This document shows positions 1 to 11,395 of a DNA stretch of 64,000 bases, one piece after another. The notes beneath the pieces were generated by a model that saw only the letters and a program-made list of their open reading frames with translations, was not told the origin of the DNA and did not search any database. The position numbers were made by a program, and so were the translations under genes. Numbering within the stretch: the stretch's first letter is position 1; the number at the start of each line of letters is the position of its first letter. Source of the DNA: Symbiodinium natans (taxonomy: Eukaryota; Sar; Dinophyceae; Suessiales; Symbiodiniaceae); NCBI GenBank assembly GCA_905221605.1, contig CAJNDS010000136.1, positions 635,001 to 699,000 on the forward strand, read 5' to 3'.

Positions 1-2389
1 GCTTGTAGGGTTTGGGGAGCATCTAGATGATAGAGGTTTGTCGTATGTCGTCTCCCTTCGTCCCTTCGTGTTGTAAGGGTTTTGTGAGGGCCCTGAAGGT
101 CTAGGGCAGTTACTAGCGCCTCATAGTACGAGCACGGAAGCAAATGATAATGACAATCATCTAGACGCTGCCCAAATCCTACAAGCACGAAGAAAGGGGA
201 CATACGGTAAATTTGCAGGGCCCTCACAAAACCCTTACAACAAGAAGGGACGAAGGAAGGGCACATACGACAAACCTCTAGGACCCTCACGAAACCCTTA
301 CAACACGAAGGGACGAAGGGATTGTATCTAATTTCGTATATGGTAAAATGACATACGACAAATCTCCAGGACCCTAGCAAATGACATGAACACGAAGCAG
401 GGAGACATAAAACAAACCTCTAGGGCAGTCACTAGCCCCTCATAATACGAGCACGGAAGCAAATCATATATGATAATCATCTAGACGCTCCCCACGCCCT
501 ACAAGCACGAAGAAAGGAGACATACGATAAATCTTCCAGGTCCAACAAAACCCTTGCAACTCAAAGGGACGAAGGGAGGGGGCACACGACAAACCTCTTT
601 AGGCCCCTACCACATCGCAGGAACAGAAAGCGGCGGGACATACGACAAACCTCTATGACAAACACCAGCCCCTCATAATACGAGCACGGAAGCAAATGAT
701 ATATGACAGTTTTCTAGAAGATCCCCAAACCCTCTAAGAAGAAAGAAAGGTGACATACGACAAACCTTCCCCCAACAAAGCAATTTCAACACGAAGGGAC
801 GAAAGGAGGGGACATTCGACAAATCTCTGGCCCCTACCAAATCTCAGGAACACTAAGCGTGGGGACATACGACAAATCTCCAAGGGCCCTCAGAAAAATT
901 TTATCAGCCTTACAACACGAAGGGACGAAGGCAGGGGACATACGACAAACCTGTAGGCCCCTACTACATCACAGGAACAAGGAAGCGGGGGAGGGGGCAT
1001 ACGACAAACCCCTAGGGCAGTCACTAGCCCCTCACAATACGAGCACGGAATCAAATTATATGTCAGTCGTCTAGACGCTCCCCAAACCCTACAAGTGAGA
1101 AGAAAGGGGACACACGGCAATTTTGCAGGGCTCTCACAAAACCCTTGCAACACGAAAGGACGAAGCGAGGGAACGTATGACAAACCTCTAAGCCCCTACC
1201 AAATCACAGGACCAAGGAAACGGGGGGGACAAATGACAAACCTCTAGGACAGCCACTAGCCCCTCATAGTTTGAGCACGGAAGCAAATCATATATGACGA
1301 TCATCTAGACTCTAGACGCTCCCCCAAACCCTACAAGCTCGAAGAAAGTGGATATACGACTAGCCTCCAGGGCCCTCACAAAACCCTTACCACCCATACA
1401 ACGCGAAGGGACGAAGGAAGGGGACATACGACAAACCTCTAGGGCAGTCAGTAACCCCACATAGTACGAGCACGGAAGCAAATGATGTATGGTAATCATC
1501 TCGACGCTCCTCAAACTCTCCAAGCACGAAGAAAGGGGACACACGACAAACCTTCAAGGCCCAACAAAACCCCTACAACACGAAGGGGCGAAAGGAGGGG
1601 GCATACGACAAAGCTCTAAGCCCCTACCAAATCTCAGGAACAGGAATCGGGGGGACATACGACAAACCTCTAGGGCAATCATGGGCAATCACTAGCCCCT
1701 CACAATACGAGCACGGAATCAAATTATATGTCAGTCGTCTAGACGCTCCCCAAACCCTACAAGTGAGAAGAAAGGGGACACACGGCAAATTTGCAGGGCT
1801 CTCACAAAACCCTTGCAACACGAAAGGACGAAGCGAGGGAACGTATGACAAACCTCTAAGCCCCTACCAAATCACAGGACCAAGGAAACGGGGGGGACAA
1901 ATGACAAACCTCTAGGACAGCCACTAGACCCTCATAGTTTGAGCACGGAAGCAAATCATATATGACGATCATCTAGACTCTAGACGCTCCCCCCAAACCC
2001 TACAAGCTCGAAGAAAGTGGATATACGACTAGCCTCCAGGGCCCTCACAAAACCCTTACCACCCATACAACGCGAAGGGACGAAGGAAGGGGACAAAAGA
2101 CAAACCTCTAGGGCAGTCACAAACCCCACATAGTACGAGCACGGAAGCAAATGATGTATGGTAATCATCTCGACACTCCTCAATTCTCCAAGCTCGAAGA
2201 AAGGGGACACACGACAAGCCTTCAAGGCCCAACAAAACCCCTACAACACGAAGGGGCGAAAGGAGGGGACATACGACAAAGCTCTAGGCCCCTACCAAAT
2301 CTCAGGAACAAGAATCGGGAGGACATACGACAAACCTCTAGGGCGATCACTAGCCCCTCACAATACGAGCACGGAATCGAATTATATAT
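1..2389. repeat. Higher-order satellite, left block
   Basis: Tandem monomers of about 195-245 bp share landmarks: CACTAGCCCCTCATAATACG, a TCTAGACGCTCCCCAAACCC segment, and the tag CATACGACAAACCTC repeated several times per monomer. From about 1021 the monomers form trimers: the same landmark recurs near 1021, 1690 and 2347, and intermediate monomers near 1251/1920 and 1446/2117, giving a higher-order period of about 669 bp. Copies before 1020 are more diverged. Open frames in this block are translations of the repeat and carry no recognisable protein. A heterochromatic or subtelomeric satellite is the simplest reading. Confidence 0.9.
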
Positions 2390-2639
2390 ATATATATATA
2401 TATGCTACCCCCCCCCCCAGCGACCTACCCTTTTTCGGCCTTTTTAGGCCTTTTTAACAAAATATAACAAAGAAGGCCCAAAAGTCGCGTAGTTAATCAC
2501 CGGGTATTGAAGGACAGTTACTGGGACACCCACCTCACAGACCCCGATAAGCCAGCATTGGAAGAATCTACATTTTGAATCTGAAGCGGACAATGCTGTC
2601 TTTAGATGTTTAGATTTGTGGCTTTCTATGCAAATTGTG

Positions 2640-3420
2640 CGTTTAAAGGGCAATTAATGTTTTGTTGAGCAACTAATTTATTTATACAAGTGTTTGTACG
2701 AGGCAAAGTATTAATCAAATAGTGAAACATTTTTCTTGGTTCTATGCGAATTTAACTACTGGAGAAATTGTTAAGCAAAGAGCCCAAGTTGACTCAAGTG
2801 AATACTATTTAAAGGAGCATACTCAACCAAGATACGAAATAGACACCATTCTCAACCAAAATATGGCAAAGTGTGCGTTTAAAGTGCAAATAATGCTTTG
2901 TTGAGCAACTACTGTATTTATACAATTGTGTTTGTACTAGGCAAAGTATGCTCTCTGAAAAGTCCACTGAAATACCTTATGTTTACATATTCATGAATCG
3001 TTTTTATTTTTGAAATAATCATTTTATGCGAATTTAGCTACTCGAGCAATTATTAAGCAAATAGCCCAATTTGACTCAAGTGAATACCATTTAAAGGACC
3101 ATACTCAACCAAAATACGAAAGAAGCACCATATTCAACAAAAAAATTATGGCAAAGTGTGGTTTAAAGGGCAAATAGTGCTTTGTTGAGCAACTCATGCA
3201 TTGAAACAGTTGTGTTTATACCAGGCAAAGTATTATTGAAATACTATCTGCAAAGTCAAATGAAACACCTTATGTTTACATATTCATGAAACAATCCTTT
3301 TTTTGAAGTATTCATTCTATGCGAATTTAACTACTAGAGGAATTCTTAAGCAAATAGCCCAATTTGACCCAAGTGAATACTATTTAAAGGACCATACTCA
3401 ACCCAATACGAAATAAACAC
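2640..3420 (+). repeat. ~290-bp tandem repeats inside the TIR element
   Basis: Landmark ATGCGAATTTA recurs near 2743, 3026, 3319 and, after a gap, 3914. Each copy continues through AAGCAAATAGCCCAATTTGA, a TTTAAAGGACCATACTCAAC stretch and CAAAGTGTG to TTTGTTGAGCAACT. The spacing of the first three copies is about 285-293 bp, and a partial copy precedes them near 2640-2705. Short open frames here are interrupted and repeat-derived. Confidence 0.85.
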
Positions 3421-3690
3421 TAACGGAAATGGAAGCGGTTCTACCTGCATAACAATGAGACAAAAATTGCTGAAGTATTCAATAAAGACCACTTATATAC
3501 TATGTCTGAAAAGCACAATTTGCATAAGCAAGCTTAAAAATGCACAATAATGGAAATAGAAGCGGTTCTACTTACATAACGATGAAACAAACATGTCTGA
3601 AGTATTCAATAAAGACCACATATATACTATGCTTGAAAAACGCAACTTGCACAATCAGGCTTAACAAATGCACAAGAATCCTAGAAAACT
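3421..3690 (+). repeat. ~120-bp direct repeats inside the TIR element
   Basis: Two copies of a unit holding GAAGCGGTTCTAC, GAAGTATTCAATAAAGACCA and TATACTATG are adjacent here. A third, shorter copy lies at about 3998-4110. The unit differs from the ~290-bp repeat and adds a second repeat layer inside the element. Confidence 0.8.
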
Positions 3691-4127
3691 ACTTAGTGAA
3701 GGCCAGTTCACAAATACATAAAAACATCCAAAAGCGCAAGCTTTTCAGGAGAATCTCTGGTGAAGTTTGGATTATAGGGTTTTGGGGTATCCCTGGACGA
3801 GTAGGAGTCACTTTTTAACCAAACAATTCTAAGCAATAAATGCTTTTCCTCAAGCCGAGTATTGCAAATGCTGCTTCTAGATAATTAATCGCATTTACCA
3901 GGCAAATATTATCCATGCGAATTTAGCTACCAGAGCACCAAGTAATGGCTGAATAAGGTCTACTACACTTGAGTACAACCAAAAGATGCACTAAACACTA
4001 GCGGCTCTACTTACGTAATAACGAAACAAATAGTTCTGAAGCACTAGAAAGACCACTTGTATACTATTTCTGAAAAGCACAATTAGCATAAGCACACTGA
4101 AAAATGTGTAGTTGTTGCCTCGTGACC

Positions 4128-4376
4128 GTGAAGGCGAACCAAAAAGCCAAAATACCAAAACCAAAAAACCAAAAATACCAAAACCAAAAAACCCACAAAA
4201 AAAAAAATTCCGGGACTCTTGGAGAAGCCCCATAGGGATTCCTGAGAGTCCCAGAGAATTGTTGTTTTTTGGTGTTTTTGGTTTTGGTTTTTTTGTTTTT
4301 TTTGGTTTTGGTTGTTTTGTTTTTTTTGATTTTGTTTTTTGTTTTTTTTTTTTGGTTTTGGTATTTTTGGTTTTTC
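4128..4376. repeat. Long imperfect palindrome (CCAAAA arm / GGTTTT arm)
   Basis: A left arm of ACCAAAA-type repeats (4136-4205) is mirrored by a right arm of GGTTTTGG-type repeats (4262-4374) around a core containing GGGACTCTTGG and CTGAGAGTCCC. Transcribed or single-stranded, it would fold into a long hairpin. Lysine/proline-rich or phenylalanine/glycine-rich frames across it are simple-sequence artefacts. Confidence 0.8.
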
Positions 4377-4540
4377 TACTGCCCCGTGTATGCGATTTTT
4401 GTTGTATTTTAGTCTACGCCCTAGAAATACGCTATATTGCACACCGAGTTTGCTTGCAGTGCGGGTGACTTGAGACAAGGCGAAAAAGGGTAGGTCACTG
4501 GGGGGGGGGTACCATATATATATATATATTTTTATATCAG

Positions 4541-6548
4541 TCGTCTAGGCTCCCCAAACCCTACAAGCACGAAGAAAGGGGACACACGCAAACATCCCAC
4601 GAAGGAACGAAGGGAGAGGAATTACGACAAACCTCTAGACCCCTACCAAATCACAGGAATACGAAGCGGGGGACACACGAGAAATCTTTAGGGCAATCAA
4701 TACCCTCATAGCGACTGCGGAAGCAAACGATATGTGATAATCATCTAGACACTCCCCAAACCCTGCAAGCACGAACAAAGGGGACATACGAAAAAACCTC
4801 CAGAGCGCTCACGAAACCCTTACAACACGAAGGGACGAAGGGAGGGGACCAAAAAAAAACCTCAGAAGCAAATGACTTATGACAATCATCTAGATGCCAA
4901 GAAAGGGGACACACGACAAACCTGTAGGCCCCTACTACATCACAGGAACAAGGAAGCAGCGGAGGGCATACGACAAACCTCTAGGGCAGTCACTAGCCCC
5001 GCACAATACGAGCCCGGAATCAAATTACATATGTCAGTCGTCTAGACGCTCCCCAAACCCTACAAGCAAGAAGACAAGGGACATACGGCAAATTTGCAGG
5101 GCTCTCACAAAACCCTTGCAACACGAAAGGACGAAGGGAGGGAATATATGACAAACCTCTAAGCCCCTACCAAATCACAGGACCAAGGAAACGGGGGGGA
5201 CAAATGACAAACCTCTATGACAGTCACTAGCCCCTCATAGTTTGAGCGCGGAAGCAAATCATATATGACGATCATCTAGACTCTAGACGCTCCCCCCCAA
5301 ACCCTACAAGCTCGAAGAAAGTGGATATACGACTAGCCTCCAGGGCCCTCACAAAACCCTTACCACCCATACAACGCGAAGGGACGAAGGAAGGGGACAT
5401 ACGACAAACCTCTAAGGCAGTCACTAACCGCACATAGTACGAGCACGGAAGCAAATGATGTATGGTAATCATCTCGACGCTCCTCAAACTCTCCAAGCAC
5501 GAAGAAAGGGGACACACGACAAGCCTTCAAGGCCCAACAAAACCCCTACAACACGAAGGGGCGAAAGGAGGGGACATACGACAAAGCTCTAGGCCCCCAC
5601 CAAATCTCAGGAACAGGAATCGGGGGGACATACGACAAACCTCTAGGGCGATCACTAGCCCCTCACAATACGAGCACAGAATCGAATTATATATATATAT
5701 ATATGTATATATCAGTCGTCTAGGCTCCCCAAACCCTACAAGCACGATGAAAGGGGACACACGCAAACATCCCACGAAGGAACGAAGGGAGAGGAATTAC
5801 GACAAACCTCTAGACCCCTACCAAATCACAGGAATACGAAGCGGGGGGGCACACGAGAAATCTTTAGGGCAATCAATACCCTCATAGCGACTGCGGAAGC
5901 AAAGGATATGTGATAATCATCTAGACACTCCCCAAACCCTGCAAGCACGAACAAAGGGGACATACGAAAAACCTCCAGAGCGCTCACGAAACCCTTACAA
6001 CACGAAGGGACGAAGGGAGGGGACAAAAGATAAACCTTTAGGCCCCTCCCAACTCACAGGAACACGAAGCAGGGGGGCATACGACAAATCTCTAGGGCGG
6101 TCAATAGCCCTCATAATACGACCACGGAAGCAAATGACTTATGATGACAATCATCTAGACGCCAAGAAAGGGGACATACGGCAAACCTCCAAGGCCGAAT
6201 GCAACCCTCACAACACGAAGGGACGAAGGGAGGGGACATATGACAAGCCTCTGGCCCCTACCAAATCTCAGGAACACGAAGCGGGGGAATATACGACAAA
6301 CCTCTAGGGCAGCCACTAGCCCCTCATAGTACGAGCGCGGAAGGAATGATTTTTGACAATTATCTAGACACTCCCCAAACCCTACAAGCACGAAGAAAGG
6401 GGACATGCGACAAACCTCCGGGGCCCTCACAAAACCCTTACAACACGAACGAAGAAAACAACTCATACAAACCTCTGGGCCCCTACCAAATCACAACAAC
6501 ACGAAGCGGGGGGACATACGATTAACCTCTAGGGCAGTCACTAACCCC
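4541..6548. repeat. Higher-order satellite, right block
   Basis: Continuation of the left satellite after the insertion. The segment 4535-4850 is nearly repeated at 5709-6022 (offset about 1.17 kb), including the unusual ATCAATACCCTCATAGCGAC variant. Monomers near 4990, 5226, 5420 and 5655 match the trimer order of the left block. The last monomers decay into a different minisatellite at about 6548. Confidence 0.9.
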
Positions 6549-7113
6549 TCAAGACGGGGGGTGAAAGGGATTATGGGAGATGATGGGGAATGATGATGGG
6601 GGATGATGGGGGATGATGCGGGATGATGGGAGATGATGGGGGGTGATGGGGAATGATGGGGGATGACGCGGGATGAGAGACATGATGGGGCATGATAGGG
6701 GCTGATCGGGGACGATGATGGGGGCTGATGGGGGATGATGGTGGATGATGGGGGGGTGAAAGGGATTATGAGAGATGATGGGGAATGATGATGGGGGATG
6801 ATGGGGGATGATGGGAGATGATGGGGATGATGGCGGATGATGCGGGATGATGGGGGATGATGGGGGATGATGGGGGATGATGGGGGATGACGCGGGATGA
6901 CGCGGGATGAGAGAGACGATGGGACATGATAAGGGGGCTGACTGTCTCATCCCCCATCATCCCCCATCATCCCCCATCATCCCTTTCACCCCCCCCGAAA
7001 TGATGGGAGATGATGGGGGATGATTGGGGGATGATGGGGCATGATGGGGGATGAGAGAAACGATGGGAGATGATGGGAGATGATGCGGGGTGATGTGGGA
7101 TGGGCAATGAGCG
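6549..7113. repeat. GGGGGATGAT minisatellite with an internal flip
   Basis: A purine-rich 10-bp unit (GGGGGATGAT and variants such as GGGAGATGAT and ACGCGGGATG) fills the interval. At about 6946-6992 the repeat runs in the opposite orientation (CCCCCATCAT) and then returns to the original one. Proline/serine/histidine-rich frames are repeat translations. Confidence 0.9.
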
Positions 7114-7256
7114 GGTATGTCTGAAATCCTGGAAAAGACAATTCCCGGGGTTTGATTTTAAAGGGTTTAAATTCTTTTTCGGCATCTTAACTTTTTATGA
7201 ACTCCTTACACAATCAAATCCGGTATTTGATTTTTGTTAAGGGTTTCAAGGATATT

Positions 7257-7372
7257 ACCCTAAACCCTAAACGCTAAACCCTAAACCCTAAACCCTAAAC
7301 CGTAAACCCTAAACCCTAGACCCTAAACCCTAAACCCTAAACCCTAAACCCTAAACCCTAAACCCTAAACCG
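7257..7372 (-). repeat. CCCTAAA array inside the palindromic satellite
   Basis: About sixteen CCCTAAA heptamers with a few variants (ACGCTAA, CCGTAAA, CTAGACC) interrupt the CCCGGG satellite: satellite text ends with AAGGATATTA and resumes with CCCCGGGATTTAG. It is the first telomere-type array in the window. Confidence 0.92.
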
Positions 7373-9345
7373 AACCCCGGGATTTAGTTCTTTAAGGATT
7401 TCAATGATTTTTTGGGCATTTTAAATTTCATGAAATCCTTGAAAAATTAAATCCCGGGATTAAGTTTTTCAAGGATTTCAAGGATTTCATAAACTTCAAA
7501 TACCGGAGCTCCTGCAAAAGCAAACGCCCCCCTCCCCACTCAGAGTGCGGGAAGACCACGCGGATTATAAAATTTATGAAATCCTTGAAATCCTTGAAAA
7601 ATCAAATCCCGGGATTTGATTTTTCAAGGATTTCATAAAATTTAAAATGCCCAAAAAAACCTTGAAATCCTTAAAATATTAAATCCCGGGATTTGATTTT
7701 TTAAGGATTTCAAGGATTTTTTGGGCATTTTAAATTTCATGAAATCCTTGAAAAATTAAATCCCGGGATTTAGTTTTTCAAGGATTTCAAGGATTTCATA
7801 AAATTTAAATACCGGAACTCCTGCAAAAGCAAACCCCCCCCCTCCCCACTCAGAGTGCGGGAAGACCACGCGGATTTAAAAATTTATGAAATCCTTGAAA
7901 TCCTTGAAAAATTAAATCCCGGGATTTGATTTTTCAAGGATTTCATGAAATTTAAAATGCCCAAAAAATCCTTGAAATCCTTAAAATATCAAATCCCCGG
8001 ATTTGATTTTTTAAGGATTTCAAGGATTTTTTGGGCATTTTAAATTTTATGAAATCCTTGAAAAATCAAATCCCGGGATTTGATTTTTCAAGGATTTCAA
8101 GGATTTCATAAAATTTAAATACCGGAAATCCTGCAAAAGCAAACCCCCCCTCCCCACTCAGAGTACGGGAAGACCACGCGGATTTTAAAATTTATGAAAT
8201 CCTTGAAATCCTTGAAAAATTAAATCCCGGGATTTGATTTTTCAAGGATTTTATGAAATTTAAAATGCCCAAAAAATCCTTGAAATCCTTAAAAAATCAA
8301 ATCCCGGGATTTGGTTTTTTAAGGATTTCAAGGGTTTTTTAGGCATTTTAAATTTCATGAAATCCTTGAAAAATCAAATCCCGTGATTTAATTTTTCAAG
8401 GATTTCAAGGATTTCATAAAATTTAAATACCGGAACTCCTGCAAAAGCAAACCCCCCCCTCCCCACTCAGAGTACGGGAAGACCACGCGGATTTTAAAAT
8501 TTATGAAATCCTTGAAATCCTTGAAAAATTAAATCCCGGGATTTAATTTTTCAAGGATTTCATGAAAATTTAAAATGCCCAAAAAATCCTTGAAATCCTT
8601 AAAATATTAAATCCCGGGATTTGATTTTTTAAGGATTTCAAGGATTTTTTAGGCATTTTAAATGTCATGAAATCCTTGAAAAACTAAATCCCGGGATTTA
8701 ATTTTTCAAGGATTTCAAGGATTTCATAAAATTTAAATACCGGAATTCCTGCAAAAGCAAACCCCCCCCTCCCCACTCAGAGTACGGGAAGACCACGCGG
8801 ATTTTAAAATTTATGAAATCCTTGAAATCCTTGAAAAATCAAATCCCGAGATTTGATTTTAGGATTTCATAAAATTTAAAATGCCCAAAAAAACCTTGAA
8901 ATCCTTAAAAGATTAAATCCCGGGATTTGATTTTTTAAGGATTTCAAGGATTTTTTGGGCATTTTAAATTTCATGAAATCCTTGAAAAACTAAATCCCGG
9001 GATTTGATTTTTCAAGGATTTCACGGATTTCATAAAATTTAAATACCGGAATTCCTGCAAAAGCAAACCCCCCCCTCCCCACTCAGAGTGCGGGAAGACC
9101 ACGCGGATTTTAAAATTTATGAAATCCTTGAAATCCTTGAAAAATTAAATCCCGGGATTTGATTTTTCAAGGATTTCATAAAATTTAAAATGCCCAAAAA
9201 ATCCTTGAAATCCTTAAAATATTAAATCCCAGGATTTGATTTTTTAAGGATTTCAAGGGTTTTTGGGCATTTGAAATTTTATGAAATCCTTGAAAAATTA
9301 AATCCCGGGATTTAATTTTTCAAGGATTTCAAGGGTTTCATAAAT

Positions 9346-9404
9346 TTTAAAATCCGCGTGGTCTTCCCGTACTCTGGGTGGGGAGGGGAGGTTTTCCGGT
9401 ATTT
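9346..9404 (-). repeat. Inverted spacer module of the 309-bp satellite
   Basis: The satellite spacer appears here in reverse complement (AATCCGCGTGGTCTTCCCGT, then GGGTGGGGAGG), while six earlier copies run the other way. It also lacks the GCAAAAGC part. Flanking palindromes are symmetric, so the flip leaves the surroundings almost unchanged. Confidence 0.8.
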
Positions 9405-9605
9405 AAATTTTATGAAATCCTTGAAATCCTTGAAAAATTAAGTCCCGGGATTTGATTTTTCAAGGATTTCATGAAATTTAAAGTGCCCAAAAAATCCTTG
9501 AAATCCTTAAAATATTAAATCCCGGGATTTGATTTTTTAAGGATTTCAAGGGTTTTTTGGGCATTTTAAATTTCATGAAATCCTTGAAAAATCAAATCTA
9601 GGGAT

Positions 9606-9957
9606 TTCCCGGCGGCAAACGAGGCGTGCCAAATAGACCCTAAAGGTCCTACGTACATACATATATAGCATATATATATATATATCTATCTATATATATA
9701 TATATTATAAGTTTGAATCATATTTGCAGATATTGGGTTGAGGGTTGGGGTTTGTTGGGTTTAGGGCCAGTTTAGGGTTTAGGGTCTGTAGGGTTTAGGG
9801 TTTATAGGGTTTAGGGTATAGGGTTTTTTAGGCTTAGGGTTTATCGTTTTTTTGTGTTTAGGGTACGTAGGGTTTATAGGATTTATGGGGTTTATAGGGT
9901 TTAGGGTTTAGAGCTTTGTTTTTTTTTTGTTGTTTTTTTTTTTTGGGGGGGGGGGGC
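9606..9957 (+). repeat. TA microsatellite and degenerate telomere-type DNA
   Basis: A TA/TC tract (9655-9710) is followed by degenerate TTTAGGG DNA in which short stretches read TAGGGTTTATAGGGTTT, then a T-run and a G-run. No gene seen. Confidence 0.75.
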
Positions 9958-10261
9958 AAGTTACGCTTGCGGCGATAGGCAGGAGTCCGCAAGGCAAAGG
10001 GGGCATTGTGGGTTTGTTGCGGGTTTTAGGGGTTGTTGTTGTTATAGAGGCATGGGGCTTATGGTAATCTAGAGGGGTTCAGTATTAGGAGTATACCTCT
10101 TAGGGGTACAACTTTAGGGGTCAGAGAGTAGGCCCAAATTGTCGAAGATTTGGCGACAGTATGTGGTCACGGCTGCGCGCATTTTTTGAGCTGTTCCGCC
10201 CGAGCGAGCTTCTAATTCAGCTCCCTACTATTCCTAAGTACTGAGCCCCACCCCCCAATCA

Positions 10262-10310
10262 GGCGGTCCATGATCACGTGCAGGAGCGGGATGCAGCAAA
10301 CGCCTGAGTA
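10262..10310 (+). pseudogene. Exon-like shard ending in a stop (unrecognised)
   Basis: After a C-rich acceptor-like sequence ending CAATCAG, a frame reads AVHDHVQERDAANA and stops at TGA, as in a terminal exon. It is only 14 codons, so this rests on the acceptor plus composition. A telomere-like stretch follows at about 10343. Confidence 0.25.
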
Positions 10311-10387
10311 ATCTCTGTTTTTTTCTGTGCAAAGTCAACCCGGTTTAGGGTTTTAGGGTTTAGGGTAGGGTTTGCAGGGTTTGCAAG

Positions 10388-10497
10388 GTTTAGGAGACGG
10401 CGAATGCCATCGACCAGGCTGTCATCATGCCGCCACCGCCACCGCCCATGCCCGTCAAGGAGCCGCCCACCATCTCGTCTGAAGTGCAACATGGCCG
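10388..10497 (+). pseudogene. Exon-like shard with a proline run
   Basis: An open frame of about 36 codons begins ETANAIDQAVIMPPPPPPMP and continues VKEPPTISSEVQHGR, then meets the TTTAGGG array at 10508. The proline-rich centre is low complexity. The flanks look like ordinary protein. Family unknown. Confidence 0.35.
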
Positions 10498-10502
10498 GGT
10501 GT

Positions 10503-10559
10503 ACTTGGGTTTAGGGTTTAGGGTTTAGGGTTTAGGGTTTAGGGTTTAGGGTTTAGGGC
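10503..10559 (+). repeat. TTTAGGG array
   Basis: About seven perfect TTTAGGG units. Confidence 0.95.
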
Positions 10560-11038
10560 TGTCTAGGTGGGCCCCTGGGATATTCACATGGCGTTTATAT
10601 GGTTTACAGGGCTCCAAGGGTTTAGGTTGATGGTGTCTACAGGGGTTCTAGGGTTTATAGGGTGTATAGGCTAGGTAGGGTCCTGGGACATTATATACAT
10701 TTTCCCTTATTGAGTTTAAGAGGATCATACTCAGGATTATGGTTCCTAGTTACAGCAAAAAAAATCGCTGTAGTACTAGCCCGACTCATAAACCCGTTAG
10801 GTACCCCGAGAGGGCTGCACTTGAGTTGTAAGTGCAACTCTAACAGGGAACCCTAAACCCTAAACCCTAAACCCTAAACCCTAAAGGCAGAAACCCTCGA
10901 AACCTAAACTTCAAGAGTTGCAGCTCAATGTGGCATGCTCAGGGCGCAAGCGTTGAGATTCCTTCTGGGGAAGGACGAGGTGCGGCGGTTTGGGGTTTAG
11001 GGTTTAGGGCTTAGGGCTTAGGGTTTAGGATTTTACTT

Positions 11039-11142
11039 GGTAGCCCAGTGGTACGCTTTGCCCCTTTTTTGGTTCAAGGTCCCCTTATAAAGTAGCCAGC
11101 CCAAAGAAGGATAGCCTTATTGTATCATGGGTGCTGGGCTAC
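11039..11142. mobile_element. Short TIR element, family E
   Basis: A 104-bp unit with inverted ends GGTAGCCCAG and CTGGGCTACC and an interior GGTTCAAGGTCCCCTTATAA. Other copies are at 12799-12905, 41270-41402 (reverse) and 60705-60870. The left end resembles a Pol III A box (TAGCCCAGTGG) and the interior resembles a B box, so a tRNA-derived origin is conceivable but unproven. Confidence 0.8.
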
Positions 11143-11395
11143 CAACTTTGGGGTTCAAGCCGGAAGGTTGTACCTTGGTCGTTGCCGCTCTTCATGCGTT
11201 CGGAAATGTTTTCGAACCCTGAACCCTAAACCTGAACCCTGACCCTAAACCCTAAACCCTAAACCCTAAATCCTAAACCCTAAACCCTAAACCCTAAACC
11301 AGCCCTGCTCTGTCAGGGCTCGCCGGCCTCGGCTCCAAGCAACAAAACGTCTGGCGCCCAGCGATGGCCGTTTTTGTGAAAGAGGGCGGGGGGGA

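Larger units (their letters stand above)
2404..4513. mobile_element. 2.1 kb TIR element inserted in a TA tract
   Basis: The ends are inverted repeats of about 33 bp: the left begins GCTACC, a C-run, then CAGCGACCTACCCTTTTTCG; the right is its complement, ending in a G-run and GGTACC. Both sides abut TATATA. A paralogous satellite copy near 5690-5720 carries the same flanks (GAATCGAATTATATA, then ATATCAGTCGTCTAGGCTCC) with only a TA tract between, so it acts as an unoccupied site. The interior is AT-rich, repetitive and has no long reading frame or recognisable transposase, so the element looks non-autonomous. A TA target resembles Tc1/mariner or similar families, but the C-rich termini are atypical and I assign no family. 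Confidence 0.85.
7114..9605. repeat. 309-bp palindromic satellite centred on CCCGGG
   Basis: The landmark GCAAAAGCAAA occurs at about 7514, 7823, 8133, 8441, 8751 and 9057 (spacing 306-310 bp). Each unit holds three palindromes of the form ATCCTTGAAAAAT..AAATCCCGGGATTT..ATTTTTCAAGGAT plus a non-palindromic spacer with CTCCCCACTCAGAGT and GGAAGACCACGCGGAT. A degenerate start lies at 7114-7256. No reading frame survives. Confidence 0.92.

Noticed and set aside
750-2460. Reading frames of 60-100 codons rich in GHTTNLQGPTKPLQHEG-like peptides on both strands
   Set aside because: They recur with every satellite monomer in several frames and have no independent coding signal; they are translations of the repeat.
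2722-2904. 60-codon frame inside the 2.1 kb element as a transposase remnant
   Set aside because: It lies in the ~290-bp tandem repeat, and the equivalent frame is broken in the other repeat copies.
4083-4478. Overlapping 118- and 131-codon frames (Lys/Pro/Gln-rich and Phe/Gly-rich)
   Set aside because: Both are produced by the CCAAAA/GGTTTT palindrome.
6549-7185. 133-codon Pro/Ser/His frame on the minus strand
   Set aside because: Translation of the 10-bp minisatellite.
11039-11142. A tRNA gene suggested by A-box- and B-box-like motifs
   Set aside because: No cloverleaf or anticodon arm can be drawn, and the ends are simple inverted repeats shared by a dispersed family.
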